This document shows positions 1 to 8,581 of a stretch of DNA of 34,553 nt, piece after piece. Under the pieces are notes generated by a model. The model saw only the letters and a list, made by a program, of their open reading frames with translations, did not search any database and was not told the DNA's origin. The DNA lies in IMG/VR virus record IMGVR_UViG_3300049845_000395, positions 1-34,553 of that record, one strand, 5' to 3'. This stretch comes from a virus. Numbering within the stretch: the first letter of the stretch is position 1; each line of letters opens with the position of its first letter. A program made the position numbers and the translations under genes.

Positions 1-12
1 GCGAGGGCGCTG

Positions 13-3000
13 ATGCCATTACTCTATGACAAGAAACGCGGTAAAACGGTTAACGTATCAGACAATCTTGTCAATGAAGCACTACAAACTGGAAACTACG
101 AATTCCGCAAAGGCGTTGAAGTTCCTGTTATTGCGCCTAATGGCGAAGAGGGGACAGTTCTTTCTGATGAGTTGCCAAGCCTTGTTAATTCAGGATTTCG
201 TTATCTAAGCGCTGAAGAAGGCAAGCAGTTAGCAAAAGAGCAGGTCAAAGAAATCCGCAAAGAAACATTCGGCGATATGACTGGAACTGCTTTGCTTGCA
301 GGAGCGGCTCGTGGTGCAACACTTGGCCTATCCGATGTTGCATTGCGCGCGGGAGGGCTCGAAGAAGCAGCGCTTGCGGTGCAGCAAGAAAATCCTATTG
401 CCTCCACAGTTGGAGAAATCGGTGGTGGTCTAGCAGCGCTGACTGTTCCTGCGCTTGGTGCTCCTGCTCTTCTTGCTACCAAAGCTGGGCAAGCCGCTGC
501 AGGTGCAATCCAAGGTGCAGGAGTTGGTGCCAAGCTTGCTCGTGCTGGTGCTGCAGGTGTTACTGAAGGGGCTTTGATTGGTGCAGGTCAAACGATATCT
601 GAAGCTGCTCTGGGTGATCCTGCGCTTACTGTTGAGAAGGCCATAGGAAACATTGGCCTTGGTGCTGTGCTTGGTGGTGGGTTGAATGTTGCAGGGCGTG
701 CTGCGCTGGAAGGTGGTAATGCTGCTATCACTGGTAGCCTGCGCGCTATGGCAGAGAGTGAAGCCATTCCAAAGACAGCAAAAGAGTTTGCTGGGCGATT
801 GTCTGAGATTTACGGCAAGGGTGTGAACCTTGTGCGCGGTGATTTTGGCGTGGATGAGCAAGCGGCCAAGCTTTGGGATAGGGGTTCGACCGAGTTTCGC
901 AAGACTGTGGTTGAGCACATGGAAAAACCGCAAGAACTCTACCGCAAGATTGCTTCAAACTTTGACGATGTTCGAAACTTCTCTGATGAGCTTGAGAAGT
1001 CCGCAAGCAAAGCAGCGCAACTGCAAAAAGAAATCCTTGATGAGAATCTTGGGAAAATCACACCTGCCAAGGTTGAGTATCTTGATGATGATATCGCCGA
1101 AGAGCTTGGCACAGAGTACATTTTCACAAGGCCAACTCTCAAAGGTAATTCTCTTGAGGTTGCAGAGAAGAAAGCAGGATTTAAGAAGTTTGATGATGCT
1201 CAAATCAAAGCACAACAGCTTGTCAAAGAGATCGATGACACTGTTTCCATGATGCAAGAAGCAAATCAAAAGTTTGGAACAGTCTATGAGCCTGGAGCGA
1301 TTCGAGAGCTGCGCATTCTTACTGAAGACCTTTCCACAACTGTGACAGGCGCAACCAAGATATCTCAAATCAGTGATGCAATAGTTTCTGCCAAGAATGA
1401 ACTCGCGCGAAACACAGAGATGTTTGGTAAACCTGCACAGCTCATGAGTCGTGTTGAAGTTGATACGAAAGAAGCTCTTCTCCCCATTTGGAAGAAACTC
1501 AAACAGACTTCAACTGACAAAGAAATATTCGGTGACCTTGGTTCTGCAGTGGCAGATAGGGCCAACATCTTGGCGCAAATCAAAGGAGCGACAGAGGCTT
1601 TTGATAAGCAGTTCTTCACCTATGCCAAGAATGGTGGGAAATGGGAGAGGATAGAGGACTACAGCAAGATAGCGAATTTCTTTCGCAACACTGAATTGCC
1701 AAGCCAAGAAAAGAAAAGGCTTGCTTTGGCGGGATTCAATACTGCCATTGATGAGTCTATAGACAAGCTCAAACCAATACCTTTAAAGCAGATTGATGAT
1801 GAGCTTGCGAATCTTGAGAAGGTCAGGAAAAGCATCGTCAATCAAAAGCAAGTTGAGAACAAACAAACCAAGATTGATTTTCTTGAGCGCAAGATTGCTC
1901 GTATCGAAAAACAGAATGAAAGAATCAAAGCTTTCAATGAAGAGATTGCGCAAACTATTCAAGAGGCAAAAAATCGCAAGGCATCTTTTGACAAACTTCT
2001 TGATGTTGCAGACGAGCAACGCGCAGCAGTTCTGTGGTTGAATTCTAAAGAAAGCATGACTGGTAAGTCTCTCCATGGTGGCATCATAGGCGGCGCTTTG
2101 GGAAGTACATTAGGCCTACTTACTGGCCAAGATGCACAGGTTTCAGGAGCGATCGGAACTGCTGGGTTGATTGCGGGCGCTTTGTTCGGGAATCCAAAAG
2201 CAGGACTGAAGTTTCTTTCGGGTATGGAGAATGCTGCCGTTGGTCTTGATAAGATGGCTCAGAATGCAGCCAAGCGCTTCAAGAACATCGACCGTGCATT
2301 GAAAGCAGAAGCTGGCAAACTCAAGAGCGGTGTGGGCGTTGGAAGGCAACAGTTTATTCGTGAAAAGCTGAAACTTGATTCCGACACTCAGGAGAATAAC
2401 GAGAAAGCCTATGAGAACCATCTCAAAGAGCTTAACCAACTGCAGCAGAATCCTGTTGTGCTCTATGAACGCATCCATGACAACATTGGTGATGACGCGG
2501 CTGAGTTCGCTCCAACAACAGCGATGACCATGTTCCATACTGCGCAAAGGGCTTTTGCATTTCTTGAATCTAAGATCCCTAAAGATCCTTTTGAGCAGGG
2601 CATGTACCCAGACAAATATGTTCCTTCGTTTGTGGAACTCGACAGGTACGCGACTTACTCGCAAGCTGTCATGCGGCCAAAGACCATCTTTAAAGAGTTG
2701 GAACAAGGTCAAGTCAAACCAGAGACTGTGGAAGCGGTGAAGAACGTCTATCCTGCTGTTTACCAGGCAGCGGTTGATGCTGTTGTGAACGAGTTGATGA
2801 CTGCCAAGAAGATTGACTATGACAAGCGTGTGCAACTCGGTATTCTATTCGAATTACCATCCGTGAAAGCTTTGCAACCGGATTACCTTGTACGCATGAT
2901 GCAGGCTCGTCAGCAGGCCGCATCACAAGAGCAAGCAGAACAGCAGCAAATGGGAACAAGTCAAATGGTCAGTTTCCGTGGGTTCAAGACCTCGGAACGT

Positions 3001-3018
3001 GAGCAAAGGAATGCGTAA
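13..3018 (+). CDS. Large internal virion (DNA-ejection-type) protein, 1001 aa
   Basis: The protein has two Gly/Ala-rich hydrophobic stretches (about residues 90-240 and 689-726) that look like glycine-zipper membrane segments. Between them lie long charged, probably coiled-coil regions (about 270-680). The C-terminus is Gln-rich. This architecture is typical of internal or ejection proteins of short-tailed phages, which leave the capsid with the DNA and cross the cell envelope. That role is inferred from architecture and from its place next to fibre genes; no catalytic motif was recognised. The ATG overlaps a TGA at 11-13, which may be the stop of a gene cut off by the window edge. It ends in a TAATG overlap with the next gene. 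The internal protein gene at 33230-34553 may lie just upstream of it if the genome is circular or permuted. Confidence 0.6.
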   Translation: MPLLYDKKRGKTVNVSDNLVNEALQTGNYEFRKGVEVPVIAPNGEEGTVLSDELPSLVNSGFRYLSAEEGKQLAKEQVKEIRKETFGDMTGTALLAGAARGATLGLSDVALRAGGLEEAALAVQQENPIASTVGEIGGGLAALTVPALGAPALLATKAGQAAAGAIQGAGVGAKLARAGAAGVTEGALIGAGQTISEAALGDPALTVEKAIGNIGLGAVLGGGLNVAGRAALEGGNAAITGSLRAMAESEAIPKTAKEFAGRLSEIYGKGVNLVRGDFGVDEQAAKLWDRGSTEFRKTVVEHMEKPQELYRKIASNFDDVRNFSDELEKSASKAAQLQKEILDENLGKITPAKVEYLDDDIAEELGTEYIFTRPTLKGNSLEVAEKKAGFKKFDDAQIKAQQLVKEIDDTVSMMQEANQKFGTVYEPGAIRELRILTEDLSTTVTGATKISQISDAIVSAKNELARNTEMFGKPAQLMSRVEVDTKEALLPIWKKLKQTSTDKEIFGDLGSAVADRANILAQIKGATEAFDKQFFTYAKNGGKWERIEDYSKIANFFRNTELPSQEKKRLALAGFNTAIDESIDKLKPIPLKQIDDELANLEKVRKSIVNQKQVENKQTKIDFLERKIARIEKQNERIKAFNEEIAQTIQEAKNRKASFDKLLDVADEQRAAVLWLNSKESMTGKSLHGGIIGGALGSTLGLLTGQDAQVSGAIGTAGLIAGALFGNPKAGLKFLSGMENAAVGLDKMAQNAAKRFKNIDRALKAEAGKLKSGVGVGRQQFIREKLKLDSDTQENNEKAYENHLKELNQLQQNPVVLYERIHDNIGDDAAEFAPTTAMTMFHTAQRAFAFLESKIPKDPFEQGMYPDKYVPSFVELDRYATYSQAVMRPKTIFKELEQGQVKPETVEAVKNVYPAVYQAAVDAVVNELMTAKKIDYDKRVQLGILFELPSVKALQPDYLVRMMQARQQAASQEQAEQQQMGTSQMVSFRGFKTSEREQRNA

Positions 3019-3371
3019 TGGGATTGAACACGATTAAGAAGCAGCTTTGGGAATCAGAGGCTTTGGCAGGCGTTAACGTAAGCACCGAATGGCTTGACTG
3101 TCTCAATCTTCAGTCAGGAAGTTTTTCGTTTGTGTGGAGCAACGGCAGCACTCCGGTTGGTGAGGTGATTGTTGAAGTTTCCAACGAGGCTAATCATTCT
3201 GACACGCAAGAATTGACTTTAAGCTCAACACTGGGAGTTTCTGGCACAAGCGGAATTCATGTTGCCAACCTAGATGTGATTCCATGCAGGTATGTGCGTC
3301 TTACTTACGTTGCTACCAGTGGAACTGCTGATGCAAACGTGTGGTTTGTTGGTAAAGGAGATGCAAACTAA
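3018..3371 (+). CDS. Small beta-rich virion protein, 117 aa
   Basis: The product is rich in Ser, Thr, Val and Gly, with no signal peptide or membrane segment, and looks like a small all-beta tail or fibre-base protein. Residues 75-117 contain a pattern such as IPCRYVRLTYVATSGTA, common in phage discoidin/jelly-roll-like structural proteins. I cannot assign a named family. It starts in a TAATG overlap with the internal-protein gene, after the SD-like AAAGGA, and ends in a TAATG overlap with the tail fibre gene. It is therefore translated in one unit with them and may connect the fibre to the tail. Confidence 0.55.
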   Translation: MGLNTIKKQLWESEALAGVNVSTEWLDCLNLQSGSFSFVWSNGSTPVGEVIVEVSNEANHSDTQELTLSSTLGVSGTSGIHVANLDVIPCRYVRLTYVATSGTADANVWFVGKGDAN

Positions 3372-5323
3372 TGAGCTTCGCAAAGTACCCAGTTTCAGGT
3401 GGCGGTGGTTCGGGAGATGTTGCAGGGCCAGCATTTGCAACAAACAATGGCGTGGTTCTATTTGACGGCACCACAGGTAAGGCAATCAAAGACCTTGGTG
3501 TTGGAAGTGCAAACCAAGTTCTTCTGACTAATGGAACAATACCAAGCTTTGGCGCAATCACAAATGCATACATTGATTCTAGTGCTGCTATTGCTTTCTC
3601 TAAGATGGCTGCGTTAACTGCAGACAGAGCTATCATCTCTAATGGCTCTGGTGTCATTGCAGTATCGTCTGTCACAAGTACAGAACTTGGTTATTTAAGT
3701 GGTGTTACGAGTGCGATTCAAACCCAATTGAATGGGAAAGTAGGCACAACCGGTGATGAAACGATTGCTGGTAGTAAGACTTTTTCGAGTGCGGTTGCAA
3801 TTACTGCAACCAGTAACCAGCTGATTCTTGGCACAACAAATACTGCCACGATTAGTGCTTCTGCTCCTGCAGCTTCGCGTGTGTATACTATTGCAGACCC
3901 GGGCCAAAGCGCTTCGTTTGTCATGGACAGAGGCACTCAAACTCTGCAAGGAACGTATACATTTACGCAACAGACTATGAGTCAGAATGTTGGCTCAACG
4001 ACCTCGGCTTTGTACGCAATTGTAAGCAGCGGAACAAACCCACAACTTTACAATCAGTATCAATCTACGGCACAGACTTGGCGAGCCGGATTGAATGTTG
4101 ATGGCTCAAATGTTGGTTCATATGTAATTTACGATTCAACAGCAACTCTTCCTAGGGCTATCGTTACAACGTCCGGTCAATTTCAGTTACCTGCAACTTC
4201 AAATCAAATCTTGCTTTCAACCGGAGTCAACCAACTCACTCTGAACAGTGGCACAAGCGCAGCCGCAAGAACGTACACAGTTCCAGACACAGGCACGACA
4301 GACACATTTGCCATGCTTGGTGGGGCTCAGGCGTTCACTGCGCTAAAGACATTCAACTCCGGCCTCACCCTCAACGGCGGCTCAGCAGCCAACCTAAGCA
4401 TCTGGTCTGCTTCTAACGTACTCAGACAGCGAGGCGGTACCTCAGGCTGGGCAGTAGACAACACTAGCGGTAATGCGATTCTGAGTGCTACGGATGCGGG
4501 GACATTTACTCTAGGAGTTGCAGGTACAAACCATGATCATACATTCAATGGCAATGTATTTAATCATATCAATAGTGCAGCTCGTTCTGTTATACAAGTA
4601 GAGAGTACATCAACGGCAGCAAACGCTGATGCTTTCATATCACATAAAGTAAACGGCGATTCTAACTATTGGTCTACTGGGTTAGACAGGAGCGCTGACG
4701 CTTTTGTATTAACTAGAGGGGCTAATAGGGATGTATCTACAGACACTTCCTTAATTAGCGTATCGTCAACAGGAGCCGTTACGCTGGGGCCTAGTAGTGG
4801 GTTGACTAGCGGTCACACACTGCAAGCATCAAATTCATCAAGCGAATCAAGCACAGTACTTATCTATAATAGAGTTGCAGCTGATTCTGCCGTTTTCGGT
4901 TTAAGAATTCGGAAAACAGCTAATGATTCAACTACTGCGCAAAGATTTATTGGGTTTTCTATAAATGATGGCGCAACAAATTCAGGTCAAATAAACGCAA
5001 ACGGTGCGTCTTCTGCTGCATTTGGTACGTTTTCAGACAGGCGATTGAAAGAAAACATTGAGAATCTTCCAAATCAACTTAACAACATTTTAGCTCTGCG
5101 ACCCGTAGAGTTTGACTACATAGCAGGCGGCCATCAAATCGGGTTTATAGCGCAAGAAATGCAAGTTGTTTATCCGGATGTAGTAAGTCCCGCAGATAGC
5201 GACGGTATGCTTACAATTACTGGTTGGGACAAAACTTCGGCGAGAATTGTAAAGGCCCTACAAGAACTTGCAGCCAAGAACGACGAGCTGGAAGCTAGAC
5301 TTGCTGCATTGAAAGCGAGCTAG
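3371..5323 (+). CDS. Tail fibre with C-terminal S74 intramolecular chaperone/peptidase domain
   Basis: The 650-residue protein has a repetitive beta-rich shaft. It carries motifs such as VTSTELGYLSGVTSAIQTQL (residues 99-118) and repeated short units resembling TSNQLILGTTNTATI, common in phage fibres. The last 96 residues are a peptidase S74 domain starting at Ser555 (SDRRLKENI), with Lys560 completing the Ser-Lys dyad. The family trimerises, folds the fibre and then cuts itself off at this serine. GFIAQEMQ and the terminal coiled coil are also characteristic. Base composition drops sharply near 4500: sampled 60-base lines show about 57-62% GC before and 37-38% after, suggesting that the distal host-recognition part was exchanged. 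The start is a TAATG overlap after the SD AAAGGAG. Confidence 0.88.
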   Translation: MSFAKYPVSGGGGSGDVAGPAFATNNGVVLFDGTTGKAIKDLGVGSANQVLLTNGTIPSFGAITNAYIDSSAAIAFSKMAALTADRAIISNGSGVIAVSSVTSTELGYLSGVTSAIQTQLNGKVGTTGDETIAGSKTFSSAVAITATSNQLILGTTNTATISASAPAASRVYTIADPGQSASFVMDRGTQTLQGTYTFTQQTMSQNVGSTTSALYAIVSSGTNPQLYNQYQSTAQTWRAGLNVDGSNVGSYVIYDSTATLPRAIVTTSGQFQLPATSNQILLSTGVNQLTLNSGTSAAARTYTVPDTGTTDTFAMLGGAQAFTALKTFNSGLTLNGGSAANLSIWSASNVLRQRGGTSGWAVDNTSGNAILSATDAGTFTLGVAGTNHDHTFNGNVFNHINSAARSVIQVESTSTAANADAFISHKVNGDSNYWSTGLDRSADAFVLTRGANRDVSTDTSLISVSSTGAVTLGPSSGLTSGHTLQASNSSSESSTVLIYNRVAADSAVFGLRIRKTANDSTTAQRFIGFSINDGATNSGQINANGASSAAFGTFSDRRLKENIENLPNQLNNILALRPVEFDYIAGGHQIGFIAQEMQVVYPDVVSPADSDGMLTITGWDKTSARIVKALQELAAKNDELEARLAALKAS

Positions 5324-5330
5324 TATAACG

Positions 5331-5353
5331 TTGGCTCTAACCAAAGGAGCCAA
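5331..5353 (+). promoter_or_regulatory. Hairpin holding the Shine-Dalgarno of the 5356 gene
   Basis: A perfect 7-bp inverted repeat, TTGGCTC (5331-5337) and GAGCCAA (5347-5353), has a 9-base loop. The SD AAAGGAG spans the loop and the 3' arm, three bases before the ATG at 5356. Folding would hide the ribosome site. It could equally be an mRNA-processing site. Confidence 0.5.
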
Positions 5354-5355
5354 AC

Positions 5356-5655
5356 ATGCTTTACAATCTCAACGTTCCATTACTCGACCCCAAGGGAAAT
5401 GCCATCAAGCAAGAAGACAAAGACCTGACAGCGGCCGATCTATGCTATGAGCTGCTCTTGCTCAATGACCCACGAGCAGAACTCTCGGGCGGTGCGAAGC
5501 TGAAGAACGCCAAGCTGGCAAAGCGCATTGTTGATTGCTCTGAGAAGGTCGAGCTTGATGTGGATGAACTCAAGATTTTGAGAGACTTGGTGGGCAAGTA
5601 TGCAAGTGCTGCTGCTGTCTTTGGGTTTGAGTGCGTGATTGATGAGAAAGCTTAG
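5356..5655 (+). CDS. Hypothetical small phage protein, 99 aa
   Basis: The protein opens with MLYNLNVPLLDPKGNAI and then shows two or three amphipathic helices rich in Lys, Leu and Asp. Small proteins that begin in this way are frequent beside tail-fibre genes of tailed phages, but I know of no assigned function. It has its own SD (AAAGGAG) within a hairpin and follows the fibre gene after a 32-base gap. Its end overlaps the start of the lipoprotein gene by 14 bases, so those two are probably translationally coupled. Confidence 0.55.
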   Translation: MLYNLNVPLLDPKGNAIKQEDKDLTAADLCYELLLLNDPRAELSGGAKLKNAKLAKRIVDCSEKVELDVDELKILRDLVGKYASAAAVFGFECVIDEKA

Positions 5656-5947
5656 TCTGCTCTTGCTCACTGGCTGCGTTCTCGCACCAACCGAACCGCA
5701 TTCGCCTCTCTTCGTTCCTGCTCGGGTTCCTTTGGGCGGGGCTGTGTCAATCTATCTTTGCGAGCCTTATGAATATGGCACAAAACTAATGATCGACGAG
5801 AAGACCTTGCTGGGCACCATGGGCCAAGACCTCACCACAGGTTGCATGAAACTTTATTACCCAGGCTTCAATGTGGCTGGCTTGCGGACGATATCAGTAA
5901 AGAATTACACTTCTCAAATAGAGATTTTTGATTTCTTTACGAGGTAG
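5642..5947 (+). CDS. Small phage lipoprotein, 101 aa
   Basis: The N-terminus MRKLSLLLLTGC is a compact lipoprotein signal: two basic residues, a short hydrophobic stretch and the lipobox LTGC with Cys12. After lipidation the protein would sit on a membrane facing the periplasm or outer leaflet. The rest (about 90 residues) looks beta-rich, with Cys at about residues 39 and 65 that could pair. An in-frame TTG lies one codon upstream, but ATG 5642 is preferred. It sits between fibre genes rather than in the lysis module. It could be a late receptor-masking or superinfection-exclusion lipoprotein, or an outer spanin in an unusual place; this is inference. Confidence 0.6.
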   Translation: MRKLSLLLLTGCVLAPTEPHSPLFVPARVPLGGAVSIYLCEPYEYGTKLMIDEKTLLGTMGQDLTTGCMKLYYPGFNVAGLRTISVKNYTSQIEIFDFFTR

Positions 5948-5949
5948 CG

Positions 5950-7209
5950 ATGACTCGAATTTTAGGCCCAGACCAAGAAACAGAACTTCAACACGCATCA
6001 CAAAGAACTACAAAAGGTACGCTTGCGGTTTCACAATACGTTCAAACATGGTCAGCTAACACACACCTTGGCCTACAAACGTTAATCACACGGACTGCAA
6101 TAGTAGGTGCTGGTGCTATCGTGAACCCTACTCAAGCTATTCCATGGGTAGGCTTATCTGTGGGCACTGCGAGCGGTGATGAAGCTGTGTATCATTCGCG
6201 CACATATATGCGTTACTGGGCATACAGAACTCACAGGCTTTCGTTTGCTTGTAGCTTTGCAACTGCTGTTGAAAACACTGTACAGCGCATCGGTCTATTC
6301 GATGACAACGATGGATTCTTTTTTCAGTTTGATACTGATGGGCTTCATGTAGTGCATCGTACCAGCACAAGCGGTTCACCTGTTGATACTGTTGTGAGCC
6401 AAGCAGATTTCAACCAAGACAAGCTCAATGGTTCATACCCGAGTCACCTCAGGGCTGGGCTCGATTTTAGATTTGATAGAGGCATCACTTTCGGAATCGA
6501 ATACAACTGGTATGGGACGCAATGTGGTAAGTTCTTCATGGCTTACGGCTCTAGTGTAGTGTACTTGCATGACTTTGTATTCACCGGCCAAGTAGACGGC
6601 AAACCATACATGCGAACGGCAATGCTTCCATTCAAAGCTCAGATCATCAACACAGGTACTGCGCCAAGTTCTTCGACCATGCGTGTTGGTACCTGCTCTC
6701 ATTCGGTTGCCGACGATACAAGCATCGACACTTTCTATCAATTCAGCGTCAGTAACGGCACGACAGGCATCGCAGTCGATAGCACTACAAACTGGACTGA
6801 CTTGCTGGCGATTAGACCAAAAACTACCTTTAATAGCATTCAGAATCGTGGTTTGATGGAAATCACCCACTGGCAATTGCTCGCAGAAGGAAACTCAATC
6901 GAGTACCGAATCATCGACAATGTGACTTACACAGGAGGCACTTGGACCTCCGTCGGAACAACGAGCATCGCTGAGTTCAGTGTGTCACCTGGAACTCAGG
7001 CAGGAACACCGAGAGCAATTGATATCAATTACCTTTACTCTGGCAGAACTGCAGGCAATGACACTCCCGAAAACCTTGCAGATAACAACATTCGGATAGG
7101 GCTTGACACAAGCACAGGGGCGCAACCTTGCTACGTCGTGCAAGCCAGAAAACTGTCTGCTTCAACCGCTACAGTGTATGCTGCTATGACTTGGAAAGAA
7201 CAATACTAG
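5950..7209 (+). CDS. Virion structural protein, probable tail/receptor-binding component, 419 aa
   Basis: The 419-residue beta-rich protein has many aromatic and Gly residues and no membrane segment. Its middle section (about 85-215) reads like a lectin-type jelly roll, with patterns such as RLSFACSFATA, GLFDDNDGFFFQFD and GITFGIEYNWYG. I recognise this style from appendage proteins of marine and environmental podoviruses but cannot name a Pfam family. It starts two bases after the lipoprotein stop and is followed 11 bases later by another structural gene. Role as a fibre or decoration protein is inferred from neighbours. Confidence 0.6.
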   Translation: MTRILGPDQETELQHASQRTTKGTLAVSQYVQTWSANTHLGLQTLITRTAIVGAGAIVNPTQAIPWVGLSVGTASGDEAVYHSRTYMRYWAYRTHRLSFACSFATAVENTVQRIGLFDDNDGFFFQFDTDGLHVVHRTSTSGSPVDTVVSQADFNQDKLNGSYPSHLRAGLDFRFDRGITFGIEYNWYGTQCGKFFMAYGSSVVYLHDFVFTGQVDGKPYMRTAMLPFKAQIINTGTAPSSSTMRVGTCSHSVADDTSIDTFYQFSVSNGTTGIAVDSTTNWTDLLAIRPKTTFNSIQNRGLMEITHWQLLAEGNSIEYRIIDNVTYTGGTWTSVGTTSIAEFSVSPGTQAGTPRAIDINYLYSGRTAGNDTPENLADNNIRIGLDTSTGAQPCYVVQARKLSASTATVYAAMTWKEQY

Positions 7210-7220
7210 CGAGGTGAGTG

Positions 7221-7991
7221 ATGGCAAAGCTATATGGTCTCAGTGAATCAATTCTTCCATTTCAAGACGGAGCAGATTGGAACATTGCTCTTGATTTGAA
7301 TGAACGAGTCAAACGCTTTCAGAATGGCTTTACGAACCCCGACGTTGATACAGGAACAATTCCAGAGACCATTTGGTCTGCAGGAGGCTTGTACACATTC
7401 CCGGCGGCTGCAGCTGCAACCACAATTGTATCAGGCAGCGCCAATGATGCGGCAGCAGGAACCGGAGCTCGCACAGTGTTGGTTGAAGGCCTTTTGGCAG
7501 GATATGTTTTCAACAGCGAGACAGTCACATTGAATGGCATGACTCCTGTTGCTCTTGCTTCAAATTACCTCCGGATCAATAAGATGACTGTGATGACTGC
7601 AGGAACAGGTCAAACGAATGCAGGCGCGATTGACTGCCAGATCGGTGGTACCACTGCGAACTATATTTCGGTTGGCAAATCGATTTCTCAGAATGGTTTT
7701 TACACAGTGCCTGCAAACTATCAGAAAGCTCTTTTGACCTATCTATTTCTGAATACTGCAGCTTCTGGAACCGGAAACATCGATATGGAGCTCATTCTTT
7801 ATTACAACGGAGTGAAAATTACCAAGCAAGAGTATGGAATTGACCTTGCAGGAAGCAGCTTTGTAGAACGAGATATGCACACAAGACCTATGGTATTGGA
7901 ACCTACTACTGATATCATCGTGAACGTTACCACGACTTCGGTAAACAATATCAAAACTAACGGAGTATGGACTTTTACTCTGTTTGAGTGA
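7221..7991 (+). CDS. Virion structural protein, 256 aa
   Basis: The segment from about residue 44 (IPETIWSAGG...) through the Ala-rich stretch to AGTGARTVLVEGL matches a recurring pattern in structural proteins of short-tailed aquatic phages. There, a strand pair is followed by the sentence-like GLxxxYxxxSETVTLNG (here GLLAGYVFNSETVTLNG). The C-terminal half is also beta-rich. ATG 7221 is chosen over an in-frame GTG one codon upstream; the SD is the GAGGTGAG just before. Its last 17 bases overlap the end of the convergent gene 7975-8265, so the right-pointing structural and left-pointing replication transcripts meet here. No clear intrinsic terminator was seen. Confidence 0.65.
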   Translation: MAKLYGLSESILPFQDGADWNIALDLNERVKRFQNGFTNPDVDTGTIPETIWSAGGLYTFPAAAAATTIVSGSANDAAAGTGARTVLVEGLLAGYVFNSETVTLNGMTPVALASNYLRINKMTVMTAGTGQTNAGAIDCQIGGTTANYISVGKSISQNGFYTVPANYQKALLTYLFLNTAASGTGNIDMELILYYNGVKITKQEYGIDLAGSSFVERDMHTRPMVLEPTTDIIVNVTTTSVNNIKTNGVWTFTLFE

Positions 7992-8265
7992 GTTGTTTTT
8001 GTATCTGACTTTGAGCCATGAGAATCATCGCCTTTACACAAGCGTAGAGTAGCTTTTCAAAGCGCTTCTTTGGTAAAGCGTGTTTGATATCCTTACGCAA
8101 CATGCAAATCAGATGGTTCTTTGAAATCTCTTTCGGGCTATCTTTGTCGTAAAACATGCGGCCATCTTCGATAATATAAAACCCATATGATTTGATTTTG
8201 TTTGCTACATCAAGAGCAAACTGTTGCTCGTGGTTTGTGAAGTATTGCGAGGTCTTTGAGCTCAT
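7975..8265 (-). CDS. Hypothetical protein, last gene of the replication operon, 96 aa
   Basis: The protein is basic and helical (Lys-rich, with pattern LICMLRKDIKHALPKKRFEKL in the middle) and could bind nucleic acid, but no domain is recognised. It begins inside the end of the VRR-NUC gene (56-base overlap) and ends inside the convergent structural gene (17-base overlap). Despite both overlaps the reading frame is clean and starts with ATG, so it is probably the terminal gene of the leftward operon. Confidence 0.5.
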   Translation of the reverse strand: MSSKTSQYFTNHEQQFALDVANKIKSYGFYIIEDGRMFYDKDSPKEISKNHLICMLRKDIKHALPKKRFEKLLYACVKAMILMAQSQIQKQLTQTE

Positions 8266-8581
8266 TCAATTTCTCTTCAATGTTCCTTGTTGTGATTATT
8301 AAAACCCTTCCGTTCCTGGAACACACCATATCGTGGAAAGTGATCTGCTGACTTGATAACCTGTCTCCCTTGTTCTTGATCTCAATTCCTATGAACGTAC
8401 CATCAGGAAGTATGCCTAACACGTCTGGACTTCCAACCCCGCCTTGAATCCCACCCGCTGCCTGCCACCCGTTCCCACGATTGACTCCCATTGTGTTGTT
8501 TCGCCAAAGGAAGCACCCGAGCTCATTCCCGTACAACAATACTAGCCTTGTCATTTCCGATGTTGATAACCCGGATTTCAT
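8210..8581 (-). CDS. VRR-NUC domain nuclease, 123 aa
   Basis: The protein matches the stand-alone virus-type replication-repair nuclease (VRR-NUC, PD-(D/E)XK superfamily). It has WRNN (27-30), GGVGSPD with Asp53, the core EIK (Glu67 and Lys69) and the downstream QQ (78-79) before a helix. The family nicks or cuts structured DNA and is often encoded beside phage helicases, as here. ATG 8581 was selected because GCAGGTGG lies just upstream; GTG at 8590 and ATG 8554 are alternatives. The start overlaps the end of the helicase gene by 59 bases, suggesting coupled translation. Confidence 0.8.
   Translation of the reverse strand: MKSGLSTSEMTRLVLLYGNELGCFLWRNNTMGVNRGNGWQAAGGIQGGVGSPDVLGILPDGTFIGIEIKNKGDRLSSQQITFHDMVCSRNGRVLIITTRNIEEKLNELKDLAILHKPRATVCS

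Noticed and set aside
2143-2835. 230-codon minus-strand frame inside the first gene
   Set aside because: Entirely antisense to a continuous, well-formed virion gene; its composition (many Leu, Cys, His) is that of a mirror frame and it has no partner genes.
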